64,000 nt of DNA from Ancylomarina euxina. GTDB taxonomy: Bacteria > Bacteroidota > Bacteroidia > Bacteroidales > Marinifilaceae. A program made the translations under genes and the position numbers. Location of the stretch: NCBI RefSeq assembly GCF_003863355.1, contig NZ_QQWG01000003.1, forward strand, positions 248,001 to 312,000. The letters run 5' to 3'. Positions 38,217-48,073 of this stretch are shown one piece after another. Numbering within the stretch: position 1 is the first letter of the stretch; each line of letters starts with the position of its first letter. The notes beneath the pieces are model-generated. The model was not told where the DNA came from. It did no database searches and saw only the letters and a program-made list of their open reading frames with translations.

Positions 38217-40625
38217 TTAGAACTCTATCATTAAACCAATGGAAGGAAGAATTGTTCCGGAATCATTCTCAATTTCCTTAATTTTATAAGCAAGTGGATT
38301 GTTGGGATCCTCTATGGGGACTCCAGCAGCATCCTTTTCAACATTCAGGTATGGCTGCGTTTTTGCTTTGAAATTATAGATATTTTGAATGTCTAAATAA
38401 GCATTAATGGACCACTTATTGAAATACCATTTTTTGTCTAGCCTAATATCCATGGTATGTGCTGTCGGGTTTCGTTTCTTATTTAATTGATTCCAGTCTA
38501 ATTGTCCAGATTGAGCAACGTCCCAAATCACCTTTTGTGCTGATAATTCAACATTGTAAGGCGTGTATGGGGCTGGTCCCAGAAGTCTGAACTTCAGGCC
38601 GAATTCCCAATTGTTATTGAATTTTTTTCCAGCAGTTAGGTTTAAGATATGCTTGTTATCCCAAGAAGAGGGGATATAAATGCCATTCTTATCTTTAAAT
38701 TCACTTCTAACCCAAGTATAGGATACAATGCCATAGATTGAGGAGCTTAGTTTTTGTTGAAGGAGAATTTCTAATCCATAAGAACGGCCTTTCGATATCG
38801 ATTTAGCAGCTTCGTTACCAATCACTCCAAAGTCGCCACCCAAATTGGCTAGCGATACACTATCGGCTAATAAGAAGGGGTAGTTTTTATAGGTTTTATA
38901 GAACCCTTCAACGCTTATTTTAGAATATTGAGTTGGGTTATAATCTATTCCACTAACTAGATGATTGGATTCGATATAAGTGATCTTATTATTTTTATTG
39001 ACCAAATTATTGTTGTTGTCGCGGTATCCCATTACAGTGTAGGCTGGTAATTGGAAATAACGCCCCGTATTAAAGTTGATATTAAATTTAGGGCTAAGTG
39101 CATAAGATGCCGATAGACGAGGTGATAATTGATCTAGTGGATTAAATAACTCTTTGGAATAATCAGAGAAATCAGTACGTAACCCGAAGGATATACTAAG
39201 CCTGTCATCGAGTACTTTACGACTTATTTGTGTGAATAAGCCAAACTTTCTAAAGTTTAATTCAGAATCGAAATCGATGGTAACAACTTGGCCATTTTGC
39301 TCTTTTTTATTGAATGTGGAGTTGGTGTATTCTACAAAATCTACAGAAGAACCAATATTCCATTTCCAGCCATTTTTCCTTTTAGTACTTTCTATTTTAA
39401 TCTTATTTTCAATTTCTTGCGATTTGTAGTTAAGTAGTAACAAATCATCTTCTTCAATATTGTTTCTATATTTTATAGCCTCATTATTTAAATGATTACG
39501 ACTTACAATAAAACTTTGATAGCTGTTCCTTGAATAATGAAGCCATTTGGCACCTAGCGTATAATTCCACTGATTGTTTACAGGAAGGTTGCCAAGAATG
39601 TAGGTGTTCCTTTCTATCTGATCGGCATCCTTCAATCCATTGTTAGCAGATGTATTTAGTTTAAAATCATCTAGTGCACCTAAACCAATAAAGGTGAGTT
39701 CATTTTTACTGTCTAGCTTGATGTTGTGCTTGAATTGCGCATCGTTGTAGGTTGGCAAAAAGGGAAGTTTCAGAGCTTTAAATAAAATTTGTAGATAAGA
39801 GCGACGTACAGAAAATATGAACGTTGAATTTTTACCAATGGGACCTTCTAAACTTAATCCCAAATCGCTTGAGCCAAGCATGAGTGATCCTGCAAGTTTT
39901 TCATCATTCCCTTTTCTCTGTTTAAAATCCAGAATAGAACTCAGCGCATTGCCTTTACTCGCAGGAAAAGCCCCTGCATAAAAATCGAGTTCTCTAATAA
40001 AGTTAACATTAATCATCCCTACGGGGCCACCTGAAGCTCCTTGAGTAGCAAAATGATTGATGTTAGCGACTTCAATACCATCCAGATAAAAACGATTCTC
40101 ATTTGGACTACCTCCACGAACAATAATATCATTACGAAATGAAAGGGTAGAAGCGACGCCTGGAAGTACTTGGATCACTTTGGAAATATCGCGATTACCA
40201 CCCGGGCTTCTGTATATCTCAGTGGTATTGATCGTTCGCATACTCAGAGGACTTTCTTCCGTTTTATTAAAGGCTGGTGCTGAAACAACAATCTCATTTA
40301 GTTCTTTGATTTCTTTTTGTAGTGCGATATTAATAAGGCTAGGTTTTGAAGGGCTAAGCCTAATCTCGTATAAGAATTGAGTTTTGTATCCTAAACTGCT
40401 GCAAACCAAGTTGTAATTTCCTGGCTTGAGTTTTTCTAGTCGGTAATTTCCATTGATGTCAGCTGTAGTGCCTAGCGTAGTGTTGGCTATGGCAATATTA
40501 GCAAAAGGAATCGCTTCATTGTTGATTTGATTATATACACGTCCTTTAATCACGCCCGATTGAGCCCAAATGTAAGTGGTAGGTAATAGAAGTTGAATTA
40601 TAAATAAGAATCTAAGTAATTTCAT
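38217..40625 (-). CDS. TonB-dependent receptor with N-terminal carboxypeptidase-like regulatory domain
   Basis: GVIKGRVYNQINNEAIPFANIAIANTTLGTTADINGNYRLEKLKPGNYNL; plug domain RDISKVIQVLPGVASTLSFRNDIIVRGGSPNENRFYLDGIEV. Confidence 0.93.
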   Translation of the reverse strand: MKLLRFLFIIQLLLPTTYIWAQSGVIKGRVYNQINNEAIPFANIAIANTTLGTTADINGNYRLEKLKPGNYNLVCSSLGYKTQFLYEIRLSPSKPSLINIALQKEIKELNEIVVSAPAFNKTEESPLSMRTINTTEIYRSPGGNRDISKVIQVLPGVASTLSFRNDIIVRGGSPNENRFYLDGIEVANINHFATQGASGGPVGMINVNFIRELDFYAGAFPASKGNALSSILDFKQRKGNDEKLAGSLMLGSSDLGLSLEGPIGKNSTFIFSVRRSYLQILFKALKLPFLPTYNDAQFKHNIKLDSKNELTFIGLGALDDFKLNTSANNGLKDADQIERNTYILGNLPVNNQWNYTLGAKWLHYSRNSYQSFIVSRNHLNNEAIKYRNNIEEDDLLLLNYKSQEIENKIKIESTKRKNGWKWNIGSSVDFVEYTNSTFNKKEQNGQVVTIDFDSELNFRKFGLFTQISRKVLDDRLSISFGLRTDFSDYSKELFNPLDQLSPRLSASYALSPKFNINFNTGRYFQLPAYTVMGYRDNNNNLVNKNNKITYIESNHLVSGIDYNPTQYSKISVEGFYKTYKNYPFLLADSVSLANLGGDFGVIGNEAAKSISKGRSYGLEILLQQKLSSSIYGIVSYTWVRSEFKDKNGIYIPSSWDNKHILNLTAGKKFNNNWEFGLKFRLLGPAPYTPYNVELSAQKVIWDVAQSGQLDWNQLNKKRNPTAHTMDIRLDKKWYFNKWSINAYLDIQNIYNFKAKTQPYLNVEKDAAGVPIEDPNNPLAYKIKEIENDSGTILPSIGLMIEF

Positions 40626-40699
40626 ATTTTTTGCTTAGGTATGAGTGCTTTATTTACAGCACCTTCTAATTTAATATATTAAGTTGATATGCTAAAAAA

Positions 40700-40728
40700 A
40701 AATCCCAACTAAAGAATAGTTGGGATTT
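40700..40728 (-). terminator. Intrinsic terminator
   Basis: AAATCCCAACTA-AAGAA-TAGTTGGGATTT; on the minus strand the hairpin is followed by TTTTTTT. Confidence 0.85.
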
Positions 40729-40748
40729 CATAATATAGTGTTTTAGTA

Positions 40749-41495
40749 CTATTTTACAATAGCCTCTTCGATAATCAAATCATAAGAATAACCAGCTCCG
40801 AAGTCCTTATTCAGATAAACAGTTCCTTCAATAGAAATGATATCACCCATATTGGCTTTGTCCTGTGTCGTTAAAGTTAAATCATAATTATCAGCATCAG
40901 CAGTGCCGTCCTGAATATGAATCCAATTCTTACCCATAATGCCATTGTTGATCTTAACGACCTGTCCGCTAACTTTTACTTTCTGACCTGCATACTGATC
41001 TTTATTTTTGAAAAGCTCAGCAATACTGATTCCACCAGTAGTAGCATTAACTTGAATACCCGCTATTTTTTTATCAACCTTAGGAGGCATTTTCTTCGCT
41101 GGTATTTTTTTAGTTTCATTTGCAGTTGGTGGTGTACTTGTGTTGCCTTGTATAAATAAAACGTTTTCGAAGACACGATCAAGTTCTTTACTCTTAAAGT
41201 CTTTCATTGGTAGTGCTTGCTGATAATACACATCATCACCAATTTTTGCATCTAGTTTGCGAACAGCAATCCAGAATTCCTCACTGTTTTCTGTTACAAA
41301 CAAATAGGTGTATGAACTGGTTTGTAAGATTTCCTTAACCTTAACGTGGTGAGTATTGGGAGCAGCTTGATCTGGCATCTCACTTATACTTTGACTTGTT
41401 TTCTCACCAGTACTGAATGATTGAACTTTCTTGGCACTTTCTTGGCAAGAACTCAATAAAACGCTGCTAACCAGCAGTCCAAATATTAATCTCAT
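40749..41495 (-). CDS. Lipoprotein with C-terminal OB-fold-like nucleic-acid-binding domain
   Basis: LLSSCQES lipobox; AGQKVKVSGQVVKINNGIMGKNWIHIQDGTADADNYDLTLTTQDKANMGDIISIEGTVYLNKDFGAGYSYDLIIEEA. Confidence 0.7.
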   Translation of the reverse strand: MRLIFGLLVSSVLLSSCQESAKKVQSFSTGEKTSQSISEMPDQAAPNTHHVKVKEILQTSSYTYLFVTENSEEFWIAVRKLDAKIGDDVYYQQALPMKDFKSKELDRVFENVLFIQGNTSTPPTANETKKIPAKKMPPKVDKKIAGIQVNATTGGISIAELFKNKDQYAGQKVKVSGQVVKINNGIMGKNWIHIQDGTADADNYDLTLTTQDKANMGDIISIEGTVYLNKDFGAGYSYDLIIEEAIVK

Positions 41496-41625
41496 AGGGT
41501 CGTATTTTTAAATTTGAGCTTTAAGATACATAAAGGTATTAATATATCAATATAGAAAAGGAAGTCAAATAAATAATTGACTTTGTATGTCTTCTTATTT
41601 CAAGCTGATAACTTCTGAAGTAAAA

Positions 41626-41649
41626 CAGCTCCATTTTTCAATGGAGCTG
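41626..41649 (-). terminator. Intrinsic terminator-like hairpin
   Basis: CAGCTCCATT-TTTC-AATGGAGCTG (10-bp stem) downstream of the minus-strand transporter gene. Confidence 0.65.
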
Positions 41650-41673
41650 AATATTTATTTAAAGCGTTTAAAT

Positions 41674-43341
41674 TTATTCGTTTGGATTTTCTGCTTTGAA
41701 TCGGGTCCAGTAGCTGTTCAGGGTCTCTTTCATATCTTTACGTAGCAGAAGAATACCTATGAGGTTAGGCAGAGCCATTAGAGCAATGGTAATGCCTGAT
41801 AGAGTCCAAATAATTGTTGTATCGGCAAAAGATGCTATAAAGAATCCTATACAATAGATGATTCTATATGGCAGGACCCCTTTAGCACCAAATAAATAAG
41901 TGACAGATCGACCACCATAGTAGGCCCAGGCAATAGCTGTTGAGAATGCAAAAAGCAATAGTCCGATTGATACGATCCAACGTCCCCACTCGCCAAAGTA
42001 GCTTCGCGTAAAGGCTTCTGCGGTTAAAGGAGCAGAGTGTATTAACGATTGACCTTTAAAATAAATCCCATTCTCATCATTATAAATACCTTCAAGGACA
42101 CTCACTTTACCTGTTAAGAGAGAATCATGAGCATTATATACTAAGATGTTTTCAGCAATAGAACGCGCATGTATGATAGAAAGCTTATTTTGTATTTTTC
42201 CATTTTCAACAAGCAAATCACCTGTGAAAAGAGGAAGATCTTTATTATTGCTTAAATATTTGAAAAGTTTTGTTTGATCTTCTTTATTTGTGTCGTCATA
42301 AACGTCAGTCATAATACTCATATCAGTAGACTGAAATTGATTAGGAAGTTTCTCTTTCCAAACCCCTGACGAAAGGATAACCAAACCTGTAAGTGAACAA
42401 ATGATTATCGTATCGATAAATGGCTCAAGTATGGCAACCATACCCTCTGAAACAGGTTCCTCAGTACGGGCAGCAGCGTGCGCAATGGGGGCAGATCCTT
42501 GACCAGCTTCGTTACTAAAGAGACCTCGGTTAACACCACGGTTGAAAGCATAAGCAAATCCAGCACCTAAGAAACCGCCAGTAGCAGCAGTTCCTGTAAA
42601 TACACTAGAGAAAATTGAGTTTAATGCTGGAACAATATTCTGGTAGTTGTAAAAGATAACCGCAATGGCACCTACAAAGTAGATAATAGCCATGGTTGGA
42701 ACCAATTTTTCAGTCACCTTGGCAATACGTTTAATTCCGCCTAAAATAACGATAGCAAGGAGTATAGCCAGTACACCACCACTCAGCATTTTTTCGATGC
42801 CAAAGGTCGAATATAATGAGCTGGATATGGAATTAATTTGCGGTAAACTACCTGTTCCGAATGAAGAGACAATGGTCATGGCAGCAAAAAAAGCAGCTAA
42901 CCATGGCATTTTTAATTTGTTCTTCATGAAGTACATCGGTCCACCAGAAATGAAACCTTGTTCATCCGTTTCACGATACTTATGCGAAAGACTAACCTCA
43001 ACAAATTTTGTTGTCATACCTAATACGGCTGTCATCAGCATCCAAAACAGGGCCGCAGGACCACCCAAATAAATAGCGAAGGCTACACCAGCAATATTAC
43101 CTGTTCCAACTGTTCCCGAAAGGGCGGTCGTTAGGGCTTGAAAGTGCGAGGTGTCTCCTTTTTCATCGGCTTTGTCATATTTGCCTCTAACCACCTTTAG
43201 GGCATGTCCGAAGAATCGGATTTGTGGAAATTTAAGGTAAATGGTGAAGAAGAGTCCGGTTCCAAGTAAAAAAAGGGTGAACCATTGGCTTCCTCCAAGG
43301 TATTGTTCTATTCCGGCTAAAAAGTCGTTGATACTGTGCAT
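41674..43341 (-). CDS. Alanine/glycine:cation symporter (AGCS) family transporter with internal insert
   Basis: [66 protein letters not shown]. Confidence 0.92.
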   Translation of the reverse strand: MHSINDFLAGIEQYLGGSQWFTLFLLGTGLFFTIYLKFPQIRFFGHALKVVRGKYDKADEKGDTSHFQALTTALSGTVGTGNIAGVAFAIYLGGPAALFWMLMTAVLGMTTKFVEVSLSHKYRETDEQGFISGGPMYFMKNKLKMPWLAAFFAAMTIVSSFGTGSLPQINSISSSLYSTFGIEKMLSGGVLAILLAIVILGGIKRIAKVTEKLVPTMAIIYFVGAIAVIFYNYQNIVPALNSIFSSVFTGTAATGGFLGAGFAYAFNRGVNRGLFSNEAGQGSAPIAHAAARTEEPVSEGMVAILEPFIDTIIICSLTGLVILSSGVWKEKLPNQFQSTDMSIMTDVYDDTNKEDQTKLFKYLSNNKDLPLFTGDLLVENGKIQNKLSIIHARSIAENILVYNAHDSLLTGKVSVLEGIYNDENGIYFKGQSLIHSAPLTAEAFTRSYFGEWGRWIVSIGLLLFAFSTAIAWAYYGGRSVTYLFGAKGVLPYRIIYCIGFFIASFADTTIIWTLSGITIALMALPNLIGILLLRKDMKETLNSYWTRFKAENPNE

Positions 43342-43584
43342 AGAAAGATTAGGGTTTTGGGTTAGTTTAGTTTTCTGCTTTTCTAGAAAATCAGTCCAAT
43401 ATAAAGGATAATTTTTAAAAGTTGATCACGAAAGGTAAACTAAGGGCAATTATTCTTCATTCTCTTTTAGAGATTAGAATATTTCTATATAATCATAATG
43501 ATTGAATTGAGTGGCAAACATAAAAATGGAATTTGTTACATTTGACTTTTTATAAAAATGAACAAAGTTTAAAAACATTATTCC

Positions 43585-44466
43585 ATGATTATGAATTTTA
43601 TAATCGTTTTAGCAATTGGAATTTCTCTTGTTTGGCTCTTGTTAAGAGGCTTTAGTAAAAATAAGTGGAGAGAGCCTAAATCAGGTATTTCTAAAGAGAG
43701 GAAACAGATTTTGACTACTAAGGTCGTGTTTTATAACTCTCTTTCTGCTGAAGAAAAATTGCAGTTCGAGTATAAAATTCAGGAGTTTCTTCTGAATTGT
43801 AGAATTACCGGTGTGAATATCGATGTTGATTTAACAGATCAAATATTAGTGGCTGCAAGTGCCGTAATTCCTGTATTTGCATTCCCTGAGTGGAAGTATA
43901 CCAATCTTGATGAGGTGTTATTATATCCAGGGAACTTTAATGAACAGTTTCAAATGTATAATGCTGATTCAAATATTCTAGGAATGGTTGGAAGTGGCTA
44001 TATGGAGGGGAAGATGATCTTGTCAAAACCTGCATTACATCATGGTTTTTCTAATGAGTCGGATAAGAAGAATACAGCTGTTCATGAATTTGTTCATTTG
44101 ACCGATAAGATGGATGGTAATATTGATGGTTTGCCTTCTATACTTTTAGAAAAGCAATATGCTATTCCATGGATAGATTTGATCAGTAAGAAAATTGAAG
44201 AGATATACGAAGATAGATCTGATATAAATCCTTACGGAGGAACAAATAAGGCCGAGTTCTTTGCTGTAGCCAGTGAGTATTTTTTCGAAAAACCCAAACA
44301 GTTTGCTGAAACGCATCCTGAAATATATGCTTTAATGACTGAAGTGTTTAATCAAAATATGCGATCTCGAAATTTTAAAAGGTCGAAGCAGAGTTTGAGT
44401 CGAAATAGTCAGTGCCCTTGCGGTAGTGGTTTGAAATTTAAGAAATGTTGTGGTAGAGGGCATTAG
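43585..44466 (+). CDS. MtfA-like zinc-dependent peptidase (M90) with C-terminal SEC-C motif
   Basis: AVHEFVHLTDKMDGNIDG (HExxH), NKAEFFAVASEYFFEKP; C-terminal SRNSQCPCGSGLKFKKCCGRGH. Confidence 0.88.
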   Translation: MIMNFIIVLAIGISLVWLLLRGFSKNKWREPKSGISKERKQILTTKVVFYNSLSAEEKLQFEYKIQEFLLNCRITGVNIDVDLTDQILVAASAVIPVFAFPEWKYTNLDEVLLYPGNFNEQFQMYNADSNILGMVGSGYMEGKMILSKPALHHGFSNESDKKNTAVHEFVHLTDKMDGNIDGLPSILLEKQYAIPWIDLISKKIEEIYEDRSDINPYGGTNKAEFFAVASEYFFEKPKQFAETHPEIYALMTEVFNQNMRSRNFKRSKQSLSRNSQCPCGSGLKFKKCCGRGH

Positions 44467-44558
44467 TAAGTAGTGCTGTTATTTATTTACTCGTAATAAC
44501 ATAGAAAGAGTTTGCCGAAAATCTTAAGAGTAGGTAGTAATAATCATAAAGGTAAAGA

Positions 44559-45236
44559 ATGAAATTAAAACTAGTTGCTATTTTATTTCTCCTAATGGTA
44601 AGGTTTGGTGGTTTTGCACAAGACTATCAAGTGTCTATGGAGGATAAGGGTAAGGTTGTTAATTTGACGAATGAAGCCATTAAAATGGTGACGGCTGATA
44701 GGGTTGAAGATGCCTATAATTTGTTGATTGAAGCAATCGCTATTGATTCTACAAATCGGAATTCATATTTGCAATTATATAGAGTTGGAATGAACGATTC
44801 TACTCGGGTTGATATGGTTATTTCCATTTTACAAAAATCGAAGAAGATATTCCAACAGGATGATGAAATTTGTTATTACTTAGGAGAAATGTACAACCTT
44901 AAGGGACAAGTTAAAAGAGCCATGGCAGAATATAGTATGGCTATAGCTTATAGTAAATTGAATGGAGAGGATTTTTATCTAGTGCATCGTTACTATTTTA
45001 ATAGAGCTAATATTTGTTTGGCTAAAAACATGATTAGTACAGCTGTTTTAGATTATACTTACGCACTTAATTTAAATCCAAACTATGGTGCTGCTTACGC
45101 TAATAGAGGTATTTGTTTGTATAAAATGGGAGAAAAAGATGCGGCTTGTAAAGATTGGAAACAGGCAGTCAAGTTAGGAATAAGTCAGTCTGAAGAATAC
45201 ATTAAGAGAAATTGTAAAACGGAAACTTCTAAATAA
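44559..45236 (+). CDS. TPR-repeat protein, secreted
   Basis: Signal peptide; AYNLLIEAIAIDSTNRNSYLQ, AVLDYTYALNLNPNYGAAYANRGICLYKMGEKDAACKDWKQAVKLG. Confidence 0.85.
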   Translation: MKLKLVAILFLLMVRFGGFAQDYQVSMEDKGKVVNLTNEAIKMVTADRVEDAYNLLIEAIAIDSTNRNSYLQLYRVGMNDSTRVDMVISILQKSKKIFQQDDEICYYLGEMYNLKGQVKRAMAEYSMAIAYSKLNGEDFYLVHRYYFNRANICLAKNMISTAVLDYTYALNLNPNYGAAYANRGICLYKMGEKDAACKDWKQAVKLGISQSEEYIKRNCKTETSK

Positions 45237-45332
45237 TTGGAATAGTACGCTTGTGTTGTTGCGTTCTCTTTTGCCTCTTCAAGCTCTTTTGTTAATTTTG
45301 CAGAAGAAATAACTAAGATTGTATAGAAGCGC

Positions 45333-47837
45333 GTGATATATCCAGAAAATTTTGAAACGAAAATAAGGTTTGATAAAGTTCGAGAACTGCTGAAGAAACA
45401 ATGTTTAAGCACTCTAGGGCGTGATTTGGTAGAAGAACTTAAGTTCTCCGAGTCCTTTAATCGAGTGTCTCGTCGAGTGAATGAAACCAATGAGTTTAAA
45501 ACCATTTGTCTCCAAGAGGAGAACTTTCCATTGGGACATTTTATTGATGTGCGTTCTAGTTTGGATAAAATTCGAATTGATGGAACTTATTTAGAGCTTG
45601 AGGAGTTGTTTGACTTGAAACGTTCTTTGGAGTCTATATCAGCTATTCTGCGTTTTTTTAAGAATAAGGAAGAAGGAAGTTATCCGCATTTAATGCGATT
45701 AACGGGTAATGTAAAAATGTACCCCTATATCTTCGATAGAATTAATGCGATTCTGACCAAACATGGTCGAATGAAGGATAATGCTTCTCCCGAGTTGATG
45801 CAAGTTCGTAGCAATTTGGCTCAAAAACAGGCGTCTATTTCAAGACGAATGCAAGCTCTTTTGCGTGCTGCTCAGAAAGATGGGTGGGTTGATCAGGATG
45901 TGTCACTGTCAGTTCGCGATGGTCGTGCAGTTATTCCTGTGGCTTCAGCCTACAAACGTAAGATTAAAGGTATTGTTCATGATGAATCAGCCACGGGTAA
46001 AACGTCGTATATAGAGCCTGCAGAGATTGTTGAGACCAATAATGAGATTCGTGAACTGGAATATGCAGAGCGTAGAGAGATGATTAAGGTGCTTCGTGAA
46101 TTTACAGAACAAGTTCGACCTTATGTAGATGATTTGTTTCATGCTTATGCATTTTTAGCTCAAATCGATTTTATTCGGGCAAAGGCCAAATTTGCGATTC
46201 AAGTCAATGGTTTATTGCCACAAATGAGAAAGACGGCATCTGTTTTATGGGAAAATGCTGTTCACCCTCTACTTTATTTGACCTTACAAGGCGAGGGAAG
46301 AAAGGCTGTTCCTTTAAATATTGAGATTAACGATAAGCAACGAATTGTTCTGATTTCAGGACCTAATGCGGGTGGAAAGTCGGTTTGTTTGCAAACGATG
46401 GGTTTGTTGCAATATATGTTTCAATGTGGGTTGCTGGTTCCTATGAGTGAGAAATCGAATATGGGAATTTTTGATAACATTTTCATTGATATCGGTGATG
46501 AGCAGTCTATGGAGAACGACTTAAGTACCTACAGTTCTCACCTGATGAATATGAAGCATTTCCTGAAATATTCGAATGCAGAAACTTTAATGATGATTGA
46601 TGAGTTTGGTACAGGAACAGAGCCTGCTTTGGGTGGTGCCATTGCTGAATCTATTCTTGATAAACTGAATCGTAAGCAGGTGAAGGGTGTCATAACAACT
46701 CACTATACGGGCTTGAAACATTATGCTTCTGAGGCAGAAGGTATCGAGAATGGTGCGATGCTTTACGATTCTCACAAAATGCAACCTTTATTTCAATTGC
46801 ATGTTGGTAAGCCAGGTTCATCATTTGCTTTTGAAATTGCTCGTAAAATCGGTTTGCCCGAAGAGATTCTAAAATTAGCAACTGATAAGATTGGTGGTGA
46901 TCACATTAACTTTGATAAGCACTTACGTGATATTGTTCGTGATAAGCGATATTGGGAGACTAAGCGTGAAAAAATACGTGTTAACGAAAAGAAGTTGGCA
47001 CAGTTGGTTGAACGCTATGAAATTGATTTGAAAGAAACCTCTAGTTTGAGAAAGGAAATCATTTCAAAGGCTCAGGAAGAAGCAAAACAACTCTTAAATC
47101 AAGCCAATAAATCGATAGAAAAAACGATTCGAGAGATTAAAGAAAGTAAAGCCGAAAAGGAAAAGACTCGTCAGGTTCGAAAAGCTTTTGAAGAGCAAAA
47201 GGAGGTTTTGACACAACCAGACTTGCAGGAAGAAGAACGTATTAATAGAAAAATTCAGAAGTTAAAAGATAGAGAAAATCAGGTTAAGAAAATAACCGGG
47301 GACAAAACGACTCAGTCTTCGAGCCCCGAGAAAGCCGTTTCTCAAAAGAAGAAGCAATTCGATCCATCGATTATTGAAAAGGGAGATAGTGTGAAACTTG
47401 ACGCTCAGCGTACCATTGGAGAAGTGATTGAGGTAAATGATAAGACGGCTGTAGTTGCTTTTGGAGCTCTATTAACCTCTGTAAAGTTAAACCGATTGAC
47501 TAAGGTTAGTAAGACTCAAGCTAAAAAGGAGAATACAAGCTATAATCAGACTTCAGCTTTGGTACAAGAAAAAATTTCCAAGCGTAAGTTAACTTTCCGA
47601 CGCGACATTGACGTGCGAGGTATGCGTGCCGAAGAGGCGCTTCAAATCGTAATGGATCATGTTGATGAGGCTATTATGCTAGACATCTCTGAATTTAGAA
47701 TTCTACACGGAACGGGGCATGGTATCTTACGAAAATTGATTCGTGACTATCTAAATACAGTACAACTGGTTAGATCCTGTACCGATGAAAAAATCCAAAT
47801 GGGAGGATCGGGAATCACGGTTGTTCATATGGAATAA
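45333..47837 (+). CDS. mutS2: Endonuclease MutS2 (MutS ATPase + Smr domain)
   Basis: ISGPNAGGKSVCLQTMGLL, STYSSHLMNMKHFL, MMIDEFGTGTEPALGGAIAESIL, C-terminal Smr IDVRGMRAEEALQIVMDHVDEAIM...LHGTGHGILRKLIRDYL. Track calls start at GTG 45333. Confidence 0.95.
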   Translation: MIYPENFETKIRFDKVRELLKKQCLSTLGRDLVEELKFSESFNRVSRRVNETNEFKTICLQEENFPLGHFIDVRSSLDKIRIDGTYLELEELFDLKRSLESISAILRFFKNKEEGSYPHLMRLTGNVKMYPYIFDRINAILTKHGRMKDNASPELMQVRSNLAQKQASISRRMQALLRAAQKDGWVDQDVSLSVRDGRAVIPVASAYKRKIKGIVHDESATGKTSYIEPAEIVETNNEIRELEYAERREMIKVLREFTEQVRPYVDDLFHAYAFLAQIDFIRAKAKFAIQVNGLLPQMRKTASVLWENAVHPLLYLTLQGEGRKAVPLNIEINDKQRIVLISGPNAGGKSVCLQTMGLLQYMFQCGLLVPMSEKSNMGIFDNIFIDIGDEQSMENDLSTYSSHLMNMKHFLKYSNAETLMMIDEFGTGTEPALGGAIAESILDKLNRKQVKGVITTHYTGLKHYASEAEGIENGAMLYDSHKMQPLFQLHVGKPGSSFAFEIARKIGLPEEILKLATDKIGGDHINFDKHLRDIVRDKRYWETKREKIRVNEKKLAQLVERYEIDLKETSSLRKEIISKAQEEAKQLLNQANKSIEKTIREIKESKAEKEKTRQVRKAFEEQKEVLTQPDLQEEERINRKIQKLKDRENQVKKITGDKTTQSSSPEKAVSQKKKQFDPSIIEKGDSVKLDAQRTIGEVIEVNDKTAVVAFGALLTSVKLNRLTKVSKTQAKKENTSYNQTSALVQEKISKRKLTFRRDIDVRGMRAEEALQIVMDHVDEAIMLDISEFRILHGTGHGILRKLIRDYLNTVQLVRSCTDEKIQMGGSGITVVHME

Positions 47838-47897
47838 CGGATGTATTGTTCAGATAGCTATCGGGATGAAGATATTTTTGATGAATGGATAATGAGT

Positions 47898-47983
47898 CCT
47901 CCCGCAGATAAAATTGATAAATGTAGATGAATGAATATAGTGAATCTGCTTTGCTGTGATTATCTGTGAAATCAGAGGGGAAA
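47898..47983. repeat. REP-like intergenic element with inverted ends (CCTCCCGCAGAT ... ATCTGTGAAATCAGAGGGG)
   Basis: Imperfectly inverted termini TCCCGCAGAT / ATCTGTG..AGAGGGGA around a 60-bp AT-rich centre; single copy in the window. Confidence 0.4.
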
Positions 47984-48003
47984 TTATAAGATATTATAAA
48001 AAT

Positions 48004-48041
48004 AAAAGGCTTGTTGATATTGAATCAACAAGCCTTTTCTA
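48004..48041. terminator. Bidirectional intrinsic terminator between mutS2 and the convergent gene
   Basis: AAAAGGCTTGTTGAT-ATTGA-ATCAACAAGCCTTTT (15-bp perfect stem). Confidence 0.9.
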
Positions 48042-48073
48042 ATATGTGATATTGAGGTAGTCCTCTTAATTTT

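Noticed and set aside
42692-43072. 126-aa + strand ORF
   Set aside because: Antisense to the AGCS transporter; no motif or promoter support.
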